From NCBI GenBank assembly GCA_900550545.1, contig URSS01000003.1, positions 1-64,000 of the forward strand: 64,000 nucleotides of DNA, written 5' to 3'. The number at the start of each line of letters is the position of its first letter. Position 1 is the stretch's first letter. The notes beneath the pieces were generated by a model, which made no database searches, was not told the origin of the DNA, and saw nothing but the letters and a program-made list of their open reading frames with translations. A program made the translations under genes and the position numbers. This DNA is from an uncultured Lachnobacterium sp. Lineage in GTDB: Bacteria > Bacillota > Clostridia > Lachnospirales > Lachnospiraceae. Positions 48,832 to 58,328 of this stretch are shown here, in pieces.

Positions 48832-51800
48832 ATGAGAAGGTTAGGTAAAAGAATCGTTGCCATTACATTGGCAGCAACAATGATGGGATCGTTAACTCCA
48901 CAGGCGATGACATTTTTGCAGAATGAGGTAGTGTATGCTGCGGAGACTGAAAAGCAGGTATGGGAGAGCGAAGCAGGGCAGAGCTTAACATTTGATGCAA
49001 ATACGGATGCAAAATGGAAGGATAAAGTTTTTGCAAGTAATGATACAAAAAACTGCCCAAATGCAAATAGAATTGAAAATGCAGAAGTGGGAACAATTGT
49101 AAAATTAAAAGCGACTGTAAAGGTGTCTGATTCTGAAGAACTGAATGGAAATAAGAATGATGATGGGTCATATAATGCAGTTCAAGTGGCGAGTGCAATT
49201 AAGACAGGAAGTAGGTGGCAATATTCAAAGTCAACAGATTGTCCATTTTTAGTGGCAGAGAAATTTAAAGATGGAAAAGCAGAAGTAGAATTTAATTATA
49301 CAGTAGAAGATGCTAATAAAGGGGCAGTACAGGAAATTATATTCCAGTACAATACATCTGATAATTTTACAGGAACAGTTACTATTGAAAATGTAGAAAT
49401 ATATGATGTTGTTGAAACAGGCGACTCTTCTATTGAAATGCAGGATCCAACCGTATTATCTGATTTGTCTACAGATGCTGATTATAGCAAGTGGAGTGAA
49501 GAAGGTGGCTGGGACTATTATCACGGAGGAACAGAAAATACATCTCCAAAAATCTCATATGATCAAGAAAATAAGCGTTTAGCGGTAGATGTAGATTATT
49601 CTGCAAATTCAGATAAGAGTTGGAGTGAAGCAAAGGTTAAATATACTGCTGCTGAAGCGGTAAGCATAAAAAATTATAATCAGGTTAGTGTGGACTTGAT
49701 TTATCCAACTGATGAGATGCCGGATGCAAAAATGAAATTTTATGCAAAAGATAGTGAAACCGGTAAGAGTGAGATTATTAATGTATCCGGATCTGTTGAT
49801 GTTTCAAGTGCTAAAGACCTTGGTGATGGATATAAGCAAGTTACTGTTACGATGAATATTACACCAACTGATAGTTCTGTAAAAGAATTAACAGTTAGCA
49901 TTGTTGGCAATAAGACTGCGTATAAAGGTGCTGTATATTTAGATAATCTTACGCTTTCCCAGAAAAATGCAACAGAGGATTTTGTAGAGATCACAGCACA
50001 GCCAGTAGCAGGAACAACTGTTAAGATTACAACACCTGATTCTATTAAGATTACAGATGCAAGCGCAGATAAGAGAGCAAAAGCATTATATGCATACTTA
50101 CAGGGACTTACAGAAAATAAACAGGTATTATTTGGACATCAGAATGATGTGAATAAATCTGTAAATACAAGTGCAGGTTTAGGAGATGTAGAAAATGTGA
50201 CTGGTTCTGTCAGTGGTGTATTCGGAATCGACTCGCTTGGTGTAGTTGGATCTGAGGTAGGAGGAACAAGTTCTGCGGATGCTTTGAAAAAGGCGGTGGA
50301 AGCAAGTAAGAAAGCAGCAGATAATGGATCAATCGTTACACTGTCAACACATATGCCAAACTTTGCAGCTACATCATTGGATGGAAAGGAAATTGTGAAA
50401 GATGGTGACAGTTATGATTTCCATAAATGCGATTTTAATGAAGCAAAAGTTTGTACATCGAATGCAATTGATGAAGTATTAAAAAAGGGTTCTGAGAGTA
50501 ACAAGAAGCTGAATGCATATCTGGATATTATTGCAAATTATGCAAAGCAGTTAGCTGCTGATGATATTCCGGTAATTTTCCGACCATATCATGAGAATAC
50601 AGGAACATGGTTCTGGTGGGGCGCACAGAATTCAGCAGAAAGTTATAAGAGTCTGTACCGTTACACAAAGGATTATCTGGAAAAACAGGGCGTTCACAAT
50701 ATGCTTTATGTATATTCACCGAATGGTCCATTTGAGTCAACCGATGAGTATATGTCTCGTTATCCGGGAGATGAGTATGTAGATATTCTCGCATTTGATT
50801 ATTATGATGATTACAGTTCGACATCAGAAGCCTATGATGCTTCATATTTTACAAGCTTAGATAAAACCTGTAAGGTTGTTTCAGACCTGGCAGCCGAGAA
50901 AGGAAAGATTGCAGCAATCTCTGAATGTGGTGTTCGTGTTACAAGAGAGGGATCTTCTGAAGGTCTTGCAATCAAAGGAAATCCAATTAAGGGGCAGAAT
51001 TGGTATCAGAAAGTAAGTGATGTAGCCAAGAATAACAAGATGCCTTATTATATGGTATGGGCGAACTTTAGTGATACAAACTTCTATGTACCATATAAGT
51101 ACAATAATAAGTATGGACAGGAACTTATCAATGAGTTCATTGAATACTACAATGATCCAAGTTCTGTTTTTGGTAAGGAAACAGGATTCAAAGATTATGT
51201 AAGTAAATTTGATGAAAACATTAAGACAATCACTTACAATGATGCAAAAGGATATATGGTTTCTCCATTTGATATGGCTGAAATTACAAAACCTACAGAA
51301 CTGAAAGCAGTCGTAAAGAATGCAGACAGTGTTTCATTTGTTGTGAAAGGCGCAGACACTGTTACTATAGATGCAACAAAAGGAGCCGATGATACTTACA
51401 CTGCAAACCTTACAGCAGATGCTATTAAAAAGGTTGGTGGTGCGGAAGGCGTTGATACCGCAACCATTACATTAGTTGCTAAAAAGGGTGACAAGACAAG
51501 CGAACTTGCAACCGTAAAGAATATTAGTATCGGAAAGGAAAAACCAGTAGCACCAACAAATGTGTTAGAAGATTTTGATTACTATTCTGGAAGCAACGAT
51601 TTGGTTGCAGCAAGCTATACTGGAAATTCAGCAGCAGGATGCTCTTCTTCCTTTAAATTGGATACTGCAAATAAGCAGGATGGTTCATACGCAGGAGCTT
51701 TCAATTACAAGCTGAAAACGAAAGGTTCAGAAGTTTGGACAGGACAGACAAAGGCACTTACCAATACAGATCTTTCTGCATATGATGCATTGAAACTTTG

Positions 51801-52974
51801 GGTTAAGTTAGATGGAAAAGGCCAGAAGGTTGTTATACAGTTGAAGTCTGGTAATGAGGAGTTTGAGGTATTGTTAAACAGTCTTTCAACAACAACCGGA
51901 AGTTATAATTTAACAATTCCATTCAATTCATTTAAGGGTAAGAATGGTGGAAAATTTGATCCAAGGAATGTAACTGTATTAGGTATCTGGTGTAATTCTA
52001 TCGGAGCAGTAGATTTAGACTCTACCATTTACTTTGATGGTATTCAGGCAGTAAAAGCTACAGGAACCACTACAAAAGTCGATGCCAACGGTTTCGTTAT
52101 CGCAGACGCAAACTCTGGTAACAATGGTGGCTCCACAGGCGGATCAACCAGCGGTTCTACAACTCCTGGAACAACAACTCCAAATAAGCCATCATCAGAC
52201 ACAAAGACAGAGACTACGACAGAGACAAAGCCGGATGGAAGTAAGGTTGAGACTACCACAACAACCAAGGCAGACGGTTCTGTTACAAAGAAATCTGAGA
52301 TTACAGATGCTTCCGGAAAGAAGACAGCAACTGTTACCGTAAAGACAGATGCAGCCGGAAAGACAACTGCAACAGCAAGCGTTACCGCTACTGCTAAATC
52401 TGGTGCTAAGACAACCATTTCTGCAGACACGGTAAAGAAGATTACAGATGTAGCAGGAACAGATGAAGTCGTAATTTCTCAGAGAGTTGCAGATGCAACT
52501 GGAAAGGTACTTTACACAGTAAAGGCAAATGCATCCGACCTTACAGCAGGTAACAAGCTTAGCATTGTAAAATATGATAAGAAGACAAAGAAGTACGTAT
52601 TAGTCAGCAAGAAAGAGTACAAAGTAAGTGCTTCTGGAAATGTAAGTGTAACAATTAAGAATAATGGAACCTACAAGTTAGTTAGCCAGAAGAAAGCAGA
52701 TGAAATTACAAAATCTGTTCTCAAGACAGTAAAGGCTAAGAACACAGCAAAGACTTTAAAGAAGGGCCAGAAGACAACAATGGCACTGAGCAGTGCATTG
52801 GATAAGTCAAATGTAAGCAAGATTACATACTCATCTTCTAAGAGTTCTGTTGCCAAGGTTGACAAGAATGGTAAAGTGACAGCAAAGAAAGCTGGTACAG
52901 TAACCATCAAGGCAAAGGTTATATTAAAGAATGGAAAAACCAAGACAGTCACAATGGAAGTGACAGTAAAATAG
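48832..52974 (+). CDS. secreted multidomain GH26 beta-mannanase
   Basis: A 1380-aa extracellular endo-beta-1,4-mannanase. The signal peptide covers about 1-37 (cleavage near 'VVYAAET'). A variable region and a CBM27-like mannan-binding domain (about 215-385, 'GWDYYHGGTENTSPKISYD') precede the GH26 barrel (about 410-780) with acid/base Glu588 in 'FRPYHENTGTWFWWG' and nucleophile Glu698 in 'AISECGV'. Then come an Ig-like segment, a CBM23/CBM11-like domain (about 905-1080, 'VLEDFDYYSG'), a Thr-rich linker (about 1095-1150), an uncharacterised beta region and a C-terminal Big2 domain (about 1300-1380, 'SSKSSVAKVDKNGKVTAKKAG'), which likely binds the cell wall. The order CBM27-GH26-CBM23 matches the Roseburia mannanase. 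It releases manno-oligosaccharides outside the cell; no transporter or mannoside genes are adjacent. Confidence 0.93.
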   Translation: MRRLGKRIVAITLAATMMGSLTPQAMTFLQNEVVYAAETEKQVWESEAGQSLTFDANTDAKWKDKVFASNDTKNCPNANRIENAEVGTIVKLKATVKVSDSEELNGNKNDDGSYNAVQVASAIKTGSRWQYSKSTDCPFLVAEKFKDGKAEVEFNYTVEDANKGAVQEIIFQYNTSDNFTGTVTIENVEIYDVVETGDSSIEMQDPTVLSDLSTDADYSKWSEEGGWDYYHGGTENTSPKISYDQENKRLAVDVDYSANSDKSWSEAKVKYTAAEAVSIKNYNQVSVDLIYPTDEMPDAKMKFYAKDSETGKSEIINVSGSVDVSSAKDLGDGYKQVTVTMNITPTDSSVKELTVSIVGNKTAYKGAVYLDNLTLSQKNATEDFVEITAQPVAGTTVKITTPDSIKITDASADKRAKALYAYLQGLTENKQVLFGHQNDVNKSVNTSAGLGDVENVTGSVSGVFGIDSLGVVGSEVGGTSSADALKKAVEASKKAADNGSIVTLSTHMPNFAATSLDGKEIVKDGDSYDFHKCDFNEAKVCTSNAIDEVLKKGSESNKKLNAYLDIIANYAKQLAADDIPVIFRPYHENTGTWFWWGAQNSAESYKSLYRYTKDYLEKQGVHNMLYVYSPNGPFESTDEYMSRYPGDEYVDILAFDYYDDYSSTSEAYDASYFTSLDKTCKVVSDLAAEKGKIAAISECGVRVTREGSSEGLAIKGNPIKGQNWYQKVSDVAKNNKMPYYMVWANFSDTNFYVPYKYNNKYGQELINEFIEYYNDPSSVFGKETGFKDYVSKFDENIKTITYNDAKGYMVSPFDMAEITKPTELKAVVKNADSVSFVVKGADTVTIDATKGADDTYTANLTADAIKKVGGAEGVDTATITLVAKKGDKTSELATVKNISIGKEKPVAPTNVLEDFDYYSGSNDLVAASYTGNSAAGCSSSFKLDTANKQDGSYAGAFNYKLKTKGSEVWTGQTKALTNTDLSAYDALKLWVKLDGKGQKVVIQLKSGNEEFEVLLNSLSTTTGSYNLTIPFNSFKGKNGGKFDPRNVTVLGIWCNSIGAVDLDSTIYFDGIQAVKATGTTTKVDANGFVIADANSGNNGGSTGGSTSGSTTPGTTTPNKPSSDTKTETTTETKPDGSKVETTTTTKADGSVTKKSEITDASGKKTATVTVKTDAAGKTTATASVTATAKSGAKTTISADTVKKITDVAGTDEVVISQRVADATGKVLYTVKANASDLTAGNKLSIVKYDKKTKKYVLVSKKEYKVSASGNVSVTIKNNGTYKLVSQKKADEITKSVLKTVKAKNTAKTLKKGQKTTMALSSALDKSNVSKITYSSSKSSVAKVDKNGKVTAKKAGTVTIKAKVILKNGKTKTVTMEVTVK

Positions 52975-53004
52975 TTAAATAATTCCATAATGGATTATTT
53001 ATAA

Positions 53005-53034
53005 AGAAGGCGGCTCACAGCAGGGCTGCCTTCT
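53005..53034 (+). terminator. terminator-like hairpin after mannanase
   Basis: AGAAGGCGGC and GCTGCCTTCT pair (one G-U) across a 10-nt loop. The tail is only weakly T-rich. Confidence 0.6.
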
Positions 53035-53040
53035 TCCTAT

Positions 53041-53079
53041 GTCATAAGGAGGGACCCTTTAGGGAGGATACCTTATGAC
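53041..53079. repeat. dispersed hairpin element, third copy
   Basis: GTCATAAGG and CCTTATGAC arms enclose an inner GGGACCCTTTAGGG segment. The reverse complement reads GGTCATAAGGTATCC, one base from GGTCAAAAGGTATC of the element at 8611. Confidence 0.55.
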
Positions 53080-53162
53080 CTACATGCTACTCCTTTAGTA
53101 TAATTTACTTAAATTTTACCTAAAAAACAAAAAATTAGTAAAATTTCGTAATGCATAATTTG

Positions 53163-53191
53163 TTGTGTTTTTTCGCATTTTAGGTTATGAT
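53163..53191 (+). promoter_or_regulatory. promoter of EAL-protein gene
   Basis: TTGTGT (53163-53168), 17 bp, TATGAT (53186-53191), leader about 75 nt with a 7-bp TATCATA/TATGATA hairpin; AAGGAGGG before the ATG. Confidence 0.6.
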
Positions 53192-53274
53192 AAAACTATG
53201 TGTAAACCTATCATATTTTGACGGTTTTTATGATATGAGAGTATTTACGGGATAAATAACTAAGGAGGGACAAC

Positions 53275-56034
53275 ATGCCATTTTCAGTAGATGAAATATG
53301 CAGGCTGGCGACAGTCATGCCGGGAGATCTGATTATATACAAGCTCAATCAGAATCATTCCGGACGTATCCTTTATTATTCAAAAGGCATGCCGGATTTT
53401 GTGGGTGTCACACCGGAAGTGTATGCGGCCGGAGTGTCTGTGGACATACCACTTCAGCCGGAAGTGGGGGAGGAAATTGTTATCAATCAGGGGATTGGTG
53501 ACTGGAAGCTTTCTCCGGTAGAAGAAAACCGGACATATCGTATGCAGCATCCAAAGAAGGGGGATGTCTGGTTTCGTGCGCACACAAAGAAAGTGGGAGA
53601 GGTGGATGGAGCACCGGTAATGTTTTCTACTTTGACTGATATTTCGAGAGAGACACTGGCATACCGACAGTTTCTAGATCAATCAGGAGATTTATCTGTT
53701 ATTTTTTCTGAAAAGAATTATGATATCTATTTCGCAAGTGAAGCATTTGCATCTTTCCTTGATCTTCCTGTACATGAAATTTTAAAAAAGAAAATATACG
53801 AAGTGTTTGGATGTAAGGACTGGATAGAGTTTGAGCAGCTGATGCAGAATGCAGGTGCGGAAGAAAATTCTTATTTTGATGAGAAATCAGGAAGAAGTTT
53901 CATAACGGAAATGTTCACTGTTACATGGGAAGAATACCATGCCAGGGCGCTTTTGTTACATGACATGACGAGTGCCATGGAACGGCAGAAGAGTGCAGAG
54001 AAGTTGTATCGTGATCGGATGAACTTTTTAATGTCCAGCAATGAAAATGCGGTATATGCGTTGTACATTGACATGACAGAAAGCAAGATTATCAGTGGAA
54101 GATGTCTGCAGTATAAGCTGTCTATAAATGAGAAGGGCGGTGTGCGTAAGTGGCTTGAAGAGTGCATTTTCCCGCATTTTCCGTTTCCGGATGACCAGGA
54201 AAAATTTATGAAAAACTTTGAGAGAGAACATCTTCTTAAGCGCTTTTCGGAAGGTCAGACTCAGGTAGAGTTTGAGTATTTTTTATATAAGGGTGAACAG
54301 ATCTGTCGTTATAACTTATCGGTAGATATGTTCCAAAATCCTGTCACGGCACATGTAGAATGTTATGTACTGGGTAGAGATATTACTATGAAATATGTAG
54401 ACCGAATCATTGATCGTGTATTGTTTTACGATGATTATAAGGCCATTGGCGTCATTGATGTAGATCGCAATATATTGTTTCTGCGCTCGAATTCGTGGAA
54501 GAATGTAGGGTTTGAGGCAGAAAAGGAACAGGATTATTCTGCAGCAGTAAAGAAACTGAAGGAAGCCAGAGTGTATACCGAAGATCAGGAGATGTTTGAA
54601 CGCTATGCGTCGATGCAGAATATCATTGATAAGCTGGAAGGAACAAATCAGTATTTCTTTACGGTACATAACAAGAAGCAGGAAGTGGAACGCTATGCAT
54701 ATTTCTGGATGAACAAGAAGGAGAGGATTATTCTCTTTGTGAATGAAGACATGACAAAAGAGATGGAGACAGATCCTCTTACCGGAGCGCCGAATCGAAA
54801 AGGTTTTTATCGTCTTGCCTCAAAAGTGCTTGCGGAGAATAAAGATCGCAATTATGCAGTACTGTTCTTCAACATTCGCCGTTTCAAAGCAATCAATGAT
54901 CTGTTCGGATATGAGACAGGAGACCGTGTGATCAGAGAGGCGGTTATCAATATGCAGAATTGTCCGCTGAAGCCGGTGGTTCTGGCAAGAACGGAAGCGG
55001 ATCATTTTGCTGCATTGGTGGATGTAGAGAATCTTGACTTATCGAAGCTTCCGGATATTTTACATACAACACTGGTACGTGGTAATATAAAAACGGACAT
55101 ATATGGCCGGTGTGGTATCTACTATGTGTCGGATCAGGATACTTCAAGCATTTCGGAAATGTGTGATATGGCAAAACTTGCCAAGGCGTATATTACAAAT
55201 GAATATGTACAGCCGTACGCAGTATTTAATGAGAGCATGCGTAAGGATTATTCCGGTAAGAGTGTATCACTTGTTAATTTAGACAGTGCTTTGCAGAAAA
55301 ATGAATTTAAAGTCTACTATCAGCCAATCTACGATGCGAAGACCGGAAAGATTGCATCAGCGGAGGCTTTGATTCGCTGGAACAGTCCGCAGCATGGTAT
55401 GATATTGCCAGGGATGTTTATTCCACCATTAGAAGATAGTGGACATATTTCCAAGCTGGATATGTTTGTAAACCGGAGTGTGCATGACTTTATTGAAAAA
55501 CGCGATAAAGCAGGAAAACTTGTGGTTCCGGTTTCTGTCAATCTGTCGCGTATGGATTTGATGGATTCGCATATGATTGGAAGTATCAGTCAGGAGATTG
55601 AAGATTCGCAGTTGCCACGCACGGTATTTCGATATGAGCTGACAGAGTCGGCATATGCCGAGATTGGTCTGAATGGTCAGAAATTCCTGTCTGGACTTCG
55701 TGCAGATGGTGTGAAGATTCTTGTAGATGATTTTGGAAGCGGATTGTCATCATTCAGTACGATCAGAGACTATGATTTTGATATTTTAAAGCTGGATATG
55801 GGCTTTGTCCGTAAGATTGACAGCAGCAGTAAAGCAAACAACATCATTATTTCCATTATCGATCTGGCAAAACGTCTGGATATGAAAGTAATTGCTGAGG
55901 GTGTGGAGACAAAAGAACATGCGGTTTTCCTCCGGACTCACGGGTGTGATTACTTCCAGGGATATTATTTTGCAAAACCTCTGCCACAGGCAGAATTTGA
56001 AAAGCTTCTGGATGCACAGCAGCAGGAGCAGTAA
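53275..56034 (+). CDS. PAS-GGDEF(degenerate)-EAL c-di-GMP phosphodiesterase
   Basis: A 919-aa cytoplasmic signalling protein. Residues 1-130 and about 130-245 are PAS-like; residues about 250-375 hold the domain shared with the orphan at 16991 ('FMKNFEREHLLKRFSEG'). The next ~105 residues may be another PAS. The GGDEF domain (about 500-655) starts with 'DPLTGAPNRKGFYRL', but its active site reads EADHF (574-578) instead of GGDEF, so cyclase activity is unlikely. The EAL domain (about 670-915) is complete: Glu697 in 'AEALIRW', then 'NLSR', 'ELTES', 'DDFGSG', 'AEGVET' and 'CDYFQGYYFAKP', so it should hydrolyse c-di-GMP. The degenerate GGDEF may bind GTP as an activator. Likely tunes motility or surface adhesion. 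Confidence 0.92.
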   Translation: MPFSVDEICRLATVMPGDLIIYKLNQNHSGRILYYSKGMPDFVGVTPEVYAAGVSVDIPLQPEVGEEIVINQGIGDWKLSPVEENRTYRMQHPKKGDVWFRAHTKKVGEVDGAPVMFSTLTDISRETLAYRQFLDQSGDLSVIFSEKNYDIYFASEAFASFLDLPVHEILKKKIYEVFGCKDWIEFEQLMQNAGAEENSYFDEKSGRSFITEMFTVTWEEYHARALLLHDMTSAMERQKSAEKLYRDRMNFLMSSNENAVYALYIDMTESKIISGRCLQYKLSINEKGGVRKWLEECIFPHFPFPDDQEKFMKNFEREHLLKRFSEGQTQVEFEYFLYKGEQICRYNLSVDMFQNPVTAHVECYVLGRDITMKYVDRIIDRVLFYDDYKAIGVIDVDRNILFLRSNSWKNVGFEAEKEQDYSAAVKKLKEARVYTEDQEMFERYASMQNIIDKLEGTNQYFFTVHNKKQEVERYAYFWMNKKERIILFVNEDMTKEMETDPLTGAPNRKGFYRLASKVLAENKDRNYAVLFFNIRRFKAINDLFGYETGDRVIREAVINMQNCPLKPVVLARTEADHFAALVDVENLDLSKLPDILHTTLVRGNIKTDIYGRCGIYYVSDQDTSSISEMCDMAKLAKAYITNEYVQPYAVFNESMRKDYSGKSVSLVNLDSALQKNEFKVYYQPIYDAKTGKIASAEALIRWNSPQHGMILPGMFIPPLEDSGHISKLDMFVNRSVHDFIEKRDKAGKLVVPVSVNLSRMDLMDSHMIGSISQEIEDSQLPRTVFRYELTESAYAEIGLNGQKFLSGLRADGVKILVDDFGSGLSSFSTIRDYDFDILKLDMGFVRKIDSSSKANNIIISIIDLAKRLDMKVIAEGVETKEHAVFLRTHGCDYFQGYYFAKPLPQAEFEKLLDAQQQEQ

Positions 56035-56044
56035 GGAGAATAAG

Positions 56045-56302
56045 ATGACAAAGACAACATTGGAAGTTGATGGTATGATGTGCGGCATGTGCGAAAGCCA
56101 TGTCAATGAGGCCATAAGAAAGGCACTTGATGTAAAGAAAGTAAGTTCTTCACACAGCAAAGGAAGAACGGAGATCATTTCGGAGAATCCTTTGGATGAA
56201 GAAAAGGTTAAAGAAACAGTGAATGCTACCGGATATCAGGTTCTTTCCGTGAAATCAGAACCATACGAGAAGAAGGGATTTTCTCTTTTTCACCAAAAGT
56301 AA
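56045..56302 (+). CDS. small heavy-metal-associated (HMA) domain protein
   Basis: An 85-aa protein with one HMA ferredoxin-like domain. The metal motif is 'GMMCGMCESHV' (Cys13 and Cys16), the CxxC of CopZ-type copper chaperones; met-rich surroundings suit Cu(I). A ~15-residue basic tail extends beyond the domain. AAGGAG lies before the ATG, 10 bp after the EAL gene stop, so it is probably co-transcribed with it. No copper ATPase is nearby, so the partner and metal are uncertain. Confidence 0.85.
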   Translation: MTKTTLEVDGMMCGMCESHVNEAIRKALDVKKVSSSHSKGRTEIISENPLDEEKVKETVNATGYQVLSVKSEPYEKKGFSLFHQK

Positions 56303-56316
56303 AATTGAGTTATAAG

Positions 56317-56354
56317 AAAGGGAGTCGCACTTTGATGAAGTGTGGCTCCCTTTT
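56317..56354. terminator. bidirectional terminator
   Basis: AAAGGGAGTCGCACTT and AAGTGTGGCTCCCTTT pair with two G-U/mismatch positions, A-rich left and T-rich right; sits between the convergent HMA and pdxT genes. Confidence 0.82.
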
Positions 56355-56356
56355 GT

Positions 56357-56929
56357 CTATTTGGCATCTGCGGCAATGCGAAGAAATTCTTTGTGAAGCA
56401 GATTGGATTCATCCAGTTCCGGATGGAATGCCAGTGCAAGCTGGTTGTTGTAACGTACAGCAACGATACGATCTTCCACAGTTGCCAGAATCTCTACGTC
56501 ATCGGCTGCGGATACGACATAAGGTGCGCGGATGAAAGTCATCGGAATATTGCCGATTCCTTTTAATTCAGCCGTAGTATGGAAGCTTCCAAGCTGACGG
56601 CCATAAGCGTTACGCTTTACGGTCATTGGAAGTGTAGCCAGATGTGTACGATCATCGCCGTCGATCTTATCGGCAAGAAGAATCATTCCGGCACAGGTTG
56701 CAAGAACCGGCATACCATTTTTAATCTGTGACTGAATCGTATCAAACATTCCGAGCTCACGGAGCAGTTTTCCCTGAACGGTGCTTTCGCCGCCCGGAAG
56801 AACAATTCCGTCATAAGGTTGATTTAAGTCTTCGGCCTTGCGAAGCTCGATACAGTCTGCACCGAGTTTCTGCAATGCCATCTCATGTTCAATGAATGCG
56901 CCCTGAACAGCTAATACAGCAATGGTCAT
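56357..56929 (-). CDS. pdxT: PdxT glutaminase subunit of PLP synthase
   Basis: A 190-aa class I glutamine amidotransferase that releases ammonia from glutamine and channels it to PdxS for pyridoxal 5-phosphate synthesis. The nucleophile is Cys79 in 'LATCAGMILLAD'; 'PGGESTVQGKLLRELG' (45-60) is the PdxT glutamine site, and the His-Glu pair is in 'LAFHPELDE'. Its ATG overlaps the pdxS stop by one base (TAATG on the minus strand), so the two are coupled. Confidence 0.97.
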   Translation of the reverse strand: MTIAVLAVQGAFIEHEMALQKLGADCIELRKAEDLNQPYDGIVLPGGESTVQGKLLRELGMFDTIQSQIKNGMPVLATCAGMILLADKIDGDDRTHLATLPMTVKRNAYGRQLGSFHTTAELKGIGNIPMTFIRAPYVVSAADDVEILATVEDRIVAVRYNNQLALAFHPELDESNLLHKEFLRIAADAK

Positions 56930-57801
56930 TATTTGCCCCTTTCTGCCATGAGAAGTTCAATTTCCTGCTCGTTGATTCCTACCATGGCCTCTCCTAAATC
57001 TGCAGAAAGTTCTGCAATCATCTTGGCATCTGTGTAGTTGGTAACTGCTTTTACGATTGCAGCGGCACGTTTTGCAGGGTTTCCTGACTTGAAGATTCCG
57101 GATCCTACGAATACACCTTCTGCACCGAGCTGCATCATAAGAGCTGCATCAGCAGGCGTAGCAACACCACCGGCTGCGAAGTTTACAACTGGAAGTTTTC
57201 CGTTCTCATGTACATAAGCAACCAGATCAAATGGAACCTGCAGCTGCTTTGCAATTTCAAAAAGCTCGTCCTCACGCATACCTTTGATTTGTGCGATTGC
57301 GCTGTTCATCTTGCGCATATGGCGTACGGCCTGTACGATATCACCGGTACCAGGCTCACCTTTGGTACGGATCATGGAAGCACCTTCGTTGATTCGTCTT
57401 AATGCTTCTCCTAAATCTTTGGCACCACATACAAATGGGACTTTGAAATTTTTCTTGTTGATATGGTAAACATCATCGGCTGGAGAGAGTACTTCACTTT
57501 CGTCGATGTAGTCGATTTCGATTGCTTCAAGAACCTGTGCCTCTACGAAATGTCCGATACGGCATTTTGCCATAACCGGGATAGATACAGCATTCTGGAT
57601 TCCCTGGATCATTTTTGGATCGCTCATTCTGGATACACCGCCGGCTGCACGGATATCTGCCGGAATACGCTCAAGTGCCATGACAGCACATGCGCCTGCT
57701 TCCTCAGCAATCTTTGCCTGCTCCGGTGTGGTAACGTCCATGATAACGCCGCCTTTTAACATTTGTGCCAGTTCTTTATTTAACTCATATCTGTTTTCCA
57801 T
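56929..57801 (-). CDS. pdxS: PdxS pyridoxal 5-phosphate synthase
   Basis: PLP synthase catalytic subunit, 290 aa, makes pyridoxal phosphate from ribose 5-phosphate, glyceraldehyde 3-phosphate and ammonia. The imine lysine is Lys79 in 'PVMAKCRIGH', the second lysine is Lys147 in 'IRTKGEPG', and Asp22 is in 'IMDVTTPEQA'. The start at 57801 has AAGGAG 6 bp upstream; the longer reading to 57849 lacks a ribosome site. A candidate promoter lies at 57863-57891. No MocR-type regulator (PdxR) is adjacent. Confidence 0.97.
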   Translation of the reverse strand: MENRYELNKELAQMLKGGVIMDVTTPEQAKIAEEAGACAVMALERIPADIRAAGGVSRMSDPKMIQGIQNAVSIPVMAKCRIGHFVEAQVLEAIEIDYIDESEVLSPADDVYHINKKNFKVPFVCGAKDLGEALRRINEGASMIRTKGEPGTGDIVQAVRHMRKMNSAIAQIKGMREDELFEIAKQLQVPFDLVAYVHENGKLPVVNFAAGGVATPADAALMMQLGAEGVFVGSGIFKSGNPAKRAAAIVKAVTNYTDAKMIAELSADLGEAMVGINEQEIELLMAERGK

Positions 57802-57862
57802 TTTGATCTCCTTTTCTTTCCGTAATAGGTTGTTTTGTATTTCTATCAATTTGATAGGGATG

Positions 57863-57891
57863 ATTATAGTATAGATTTGGATATATTACCA
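57863..57891 (-). promoter_or_regulatory. possible pdxST promoter
   Basis: Minus strand: TATAAT (57868-57863) with a weak -35 TGGTAA (57891-57886) 17 bp away. Confidence 0.45.
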
Positions 57892-57973
57892 TTGCCAAAA
57901 TAGAACAAAATTATAAGACCAGATAAAGACTGTCACTAATGGATGGCGTCTGAACGAGATATTGCACAGATGA

Positions 57974-58210
57974 TGGATTTTTAATGCAATATGGGTAGAA
58001 TATTTTAGACTTGCAGACATGAAGAAACTTCTCCAGAAAACGGACGAATTGGCAAGACGCAGAATCAGAGCGGTCTATTGGAAACAGTGGAAGAAAATCA
58101 AAACAAAGTGCTGAATGCTGAAAGCACTAGGATTAGAGGATTGGAAAGCCAAGGAGATTGCGACTATAAATAAAAAAGGAGTGCTTAAAGGAAAGAAATG
58201 TGTCGTTTGA
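57974..58210 (+). pseudogene. remnant of group II intron maturase C-terminus
   Basis: Translation in one frame gives 'EYFRLADMKKLLQKTDELAR', then 'RRIRAVYWKQWKKIKTK', then a TGA (58112-58114), then 'MLKALGLEDWKAKEIA', ending at another stop near 58208. This is the GIIM (maturase-specific) region of group II intron reverse transcriptases, whose consensus is GW-NYF-LAD-K--L---D-W-RRR-R---WKQWK. An upstream stop at 57971 and no reverse-transcriptase domain show that only a decayed 3-prime scrap remains. No intact intron RNA domains V/VI were recognised nearby. Confidence 0.8.
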
Positions 58211-58328
58211 TTCAGATACAGGAGAATTTATAAGGTACTGATATAAGGAAGGTAATTATACAATTGCAAGCAAAATAAACGGGAGTGATTCGATGAATCC
58301 TCCCGGCATTTCCCTATCATTTCAAATA

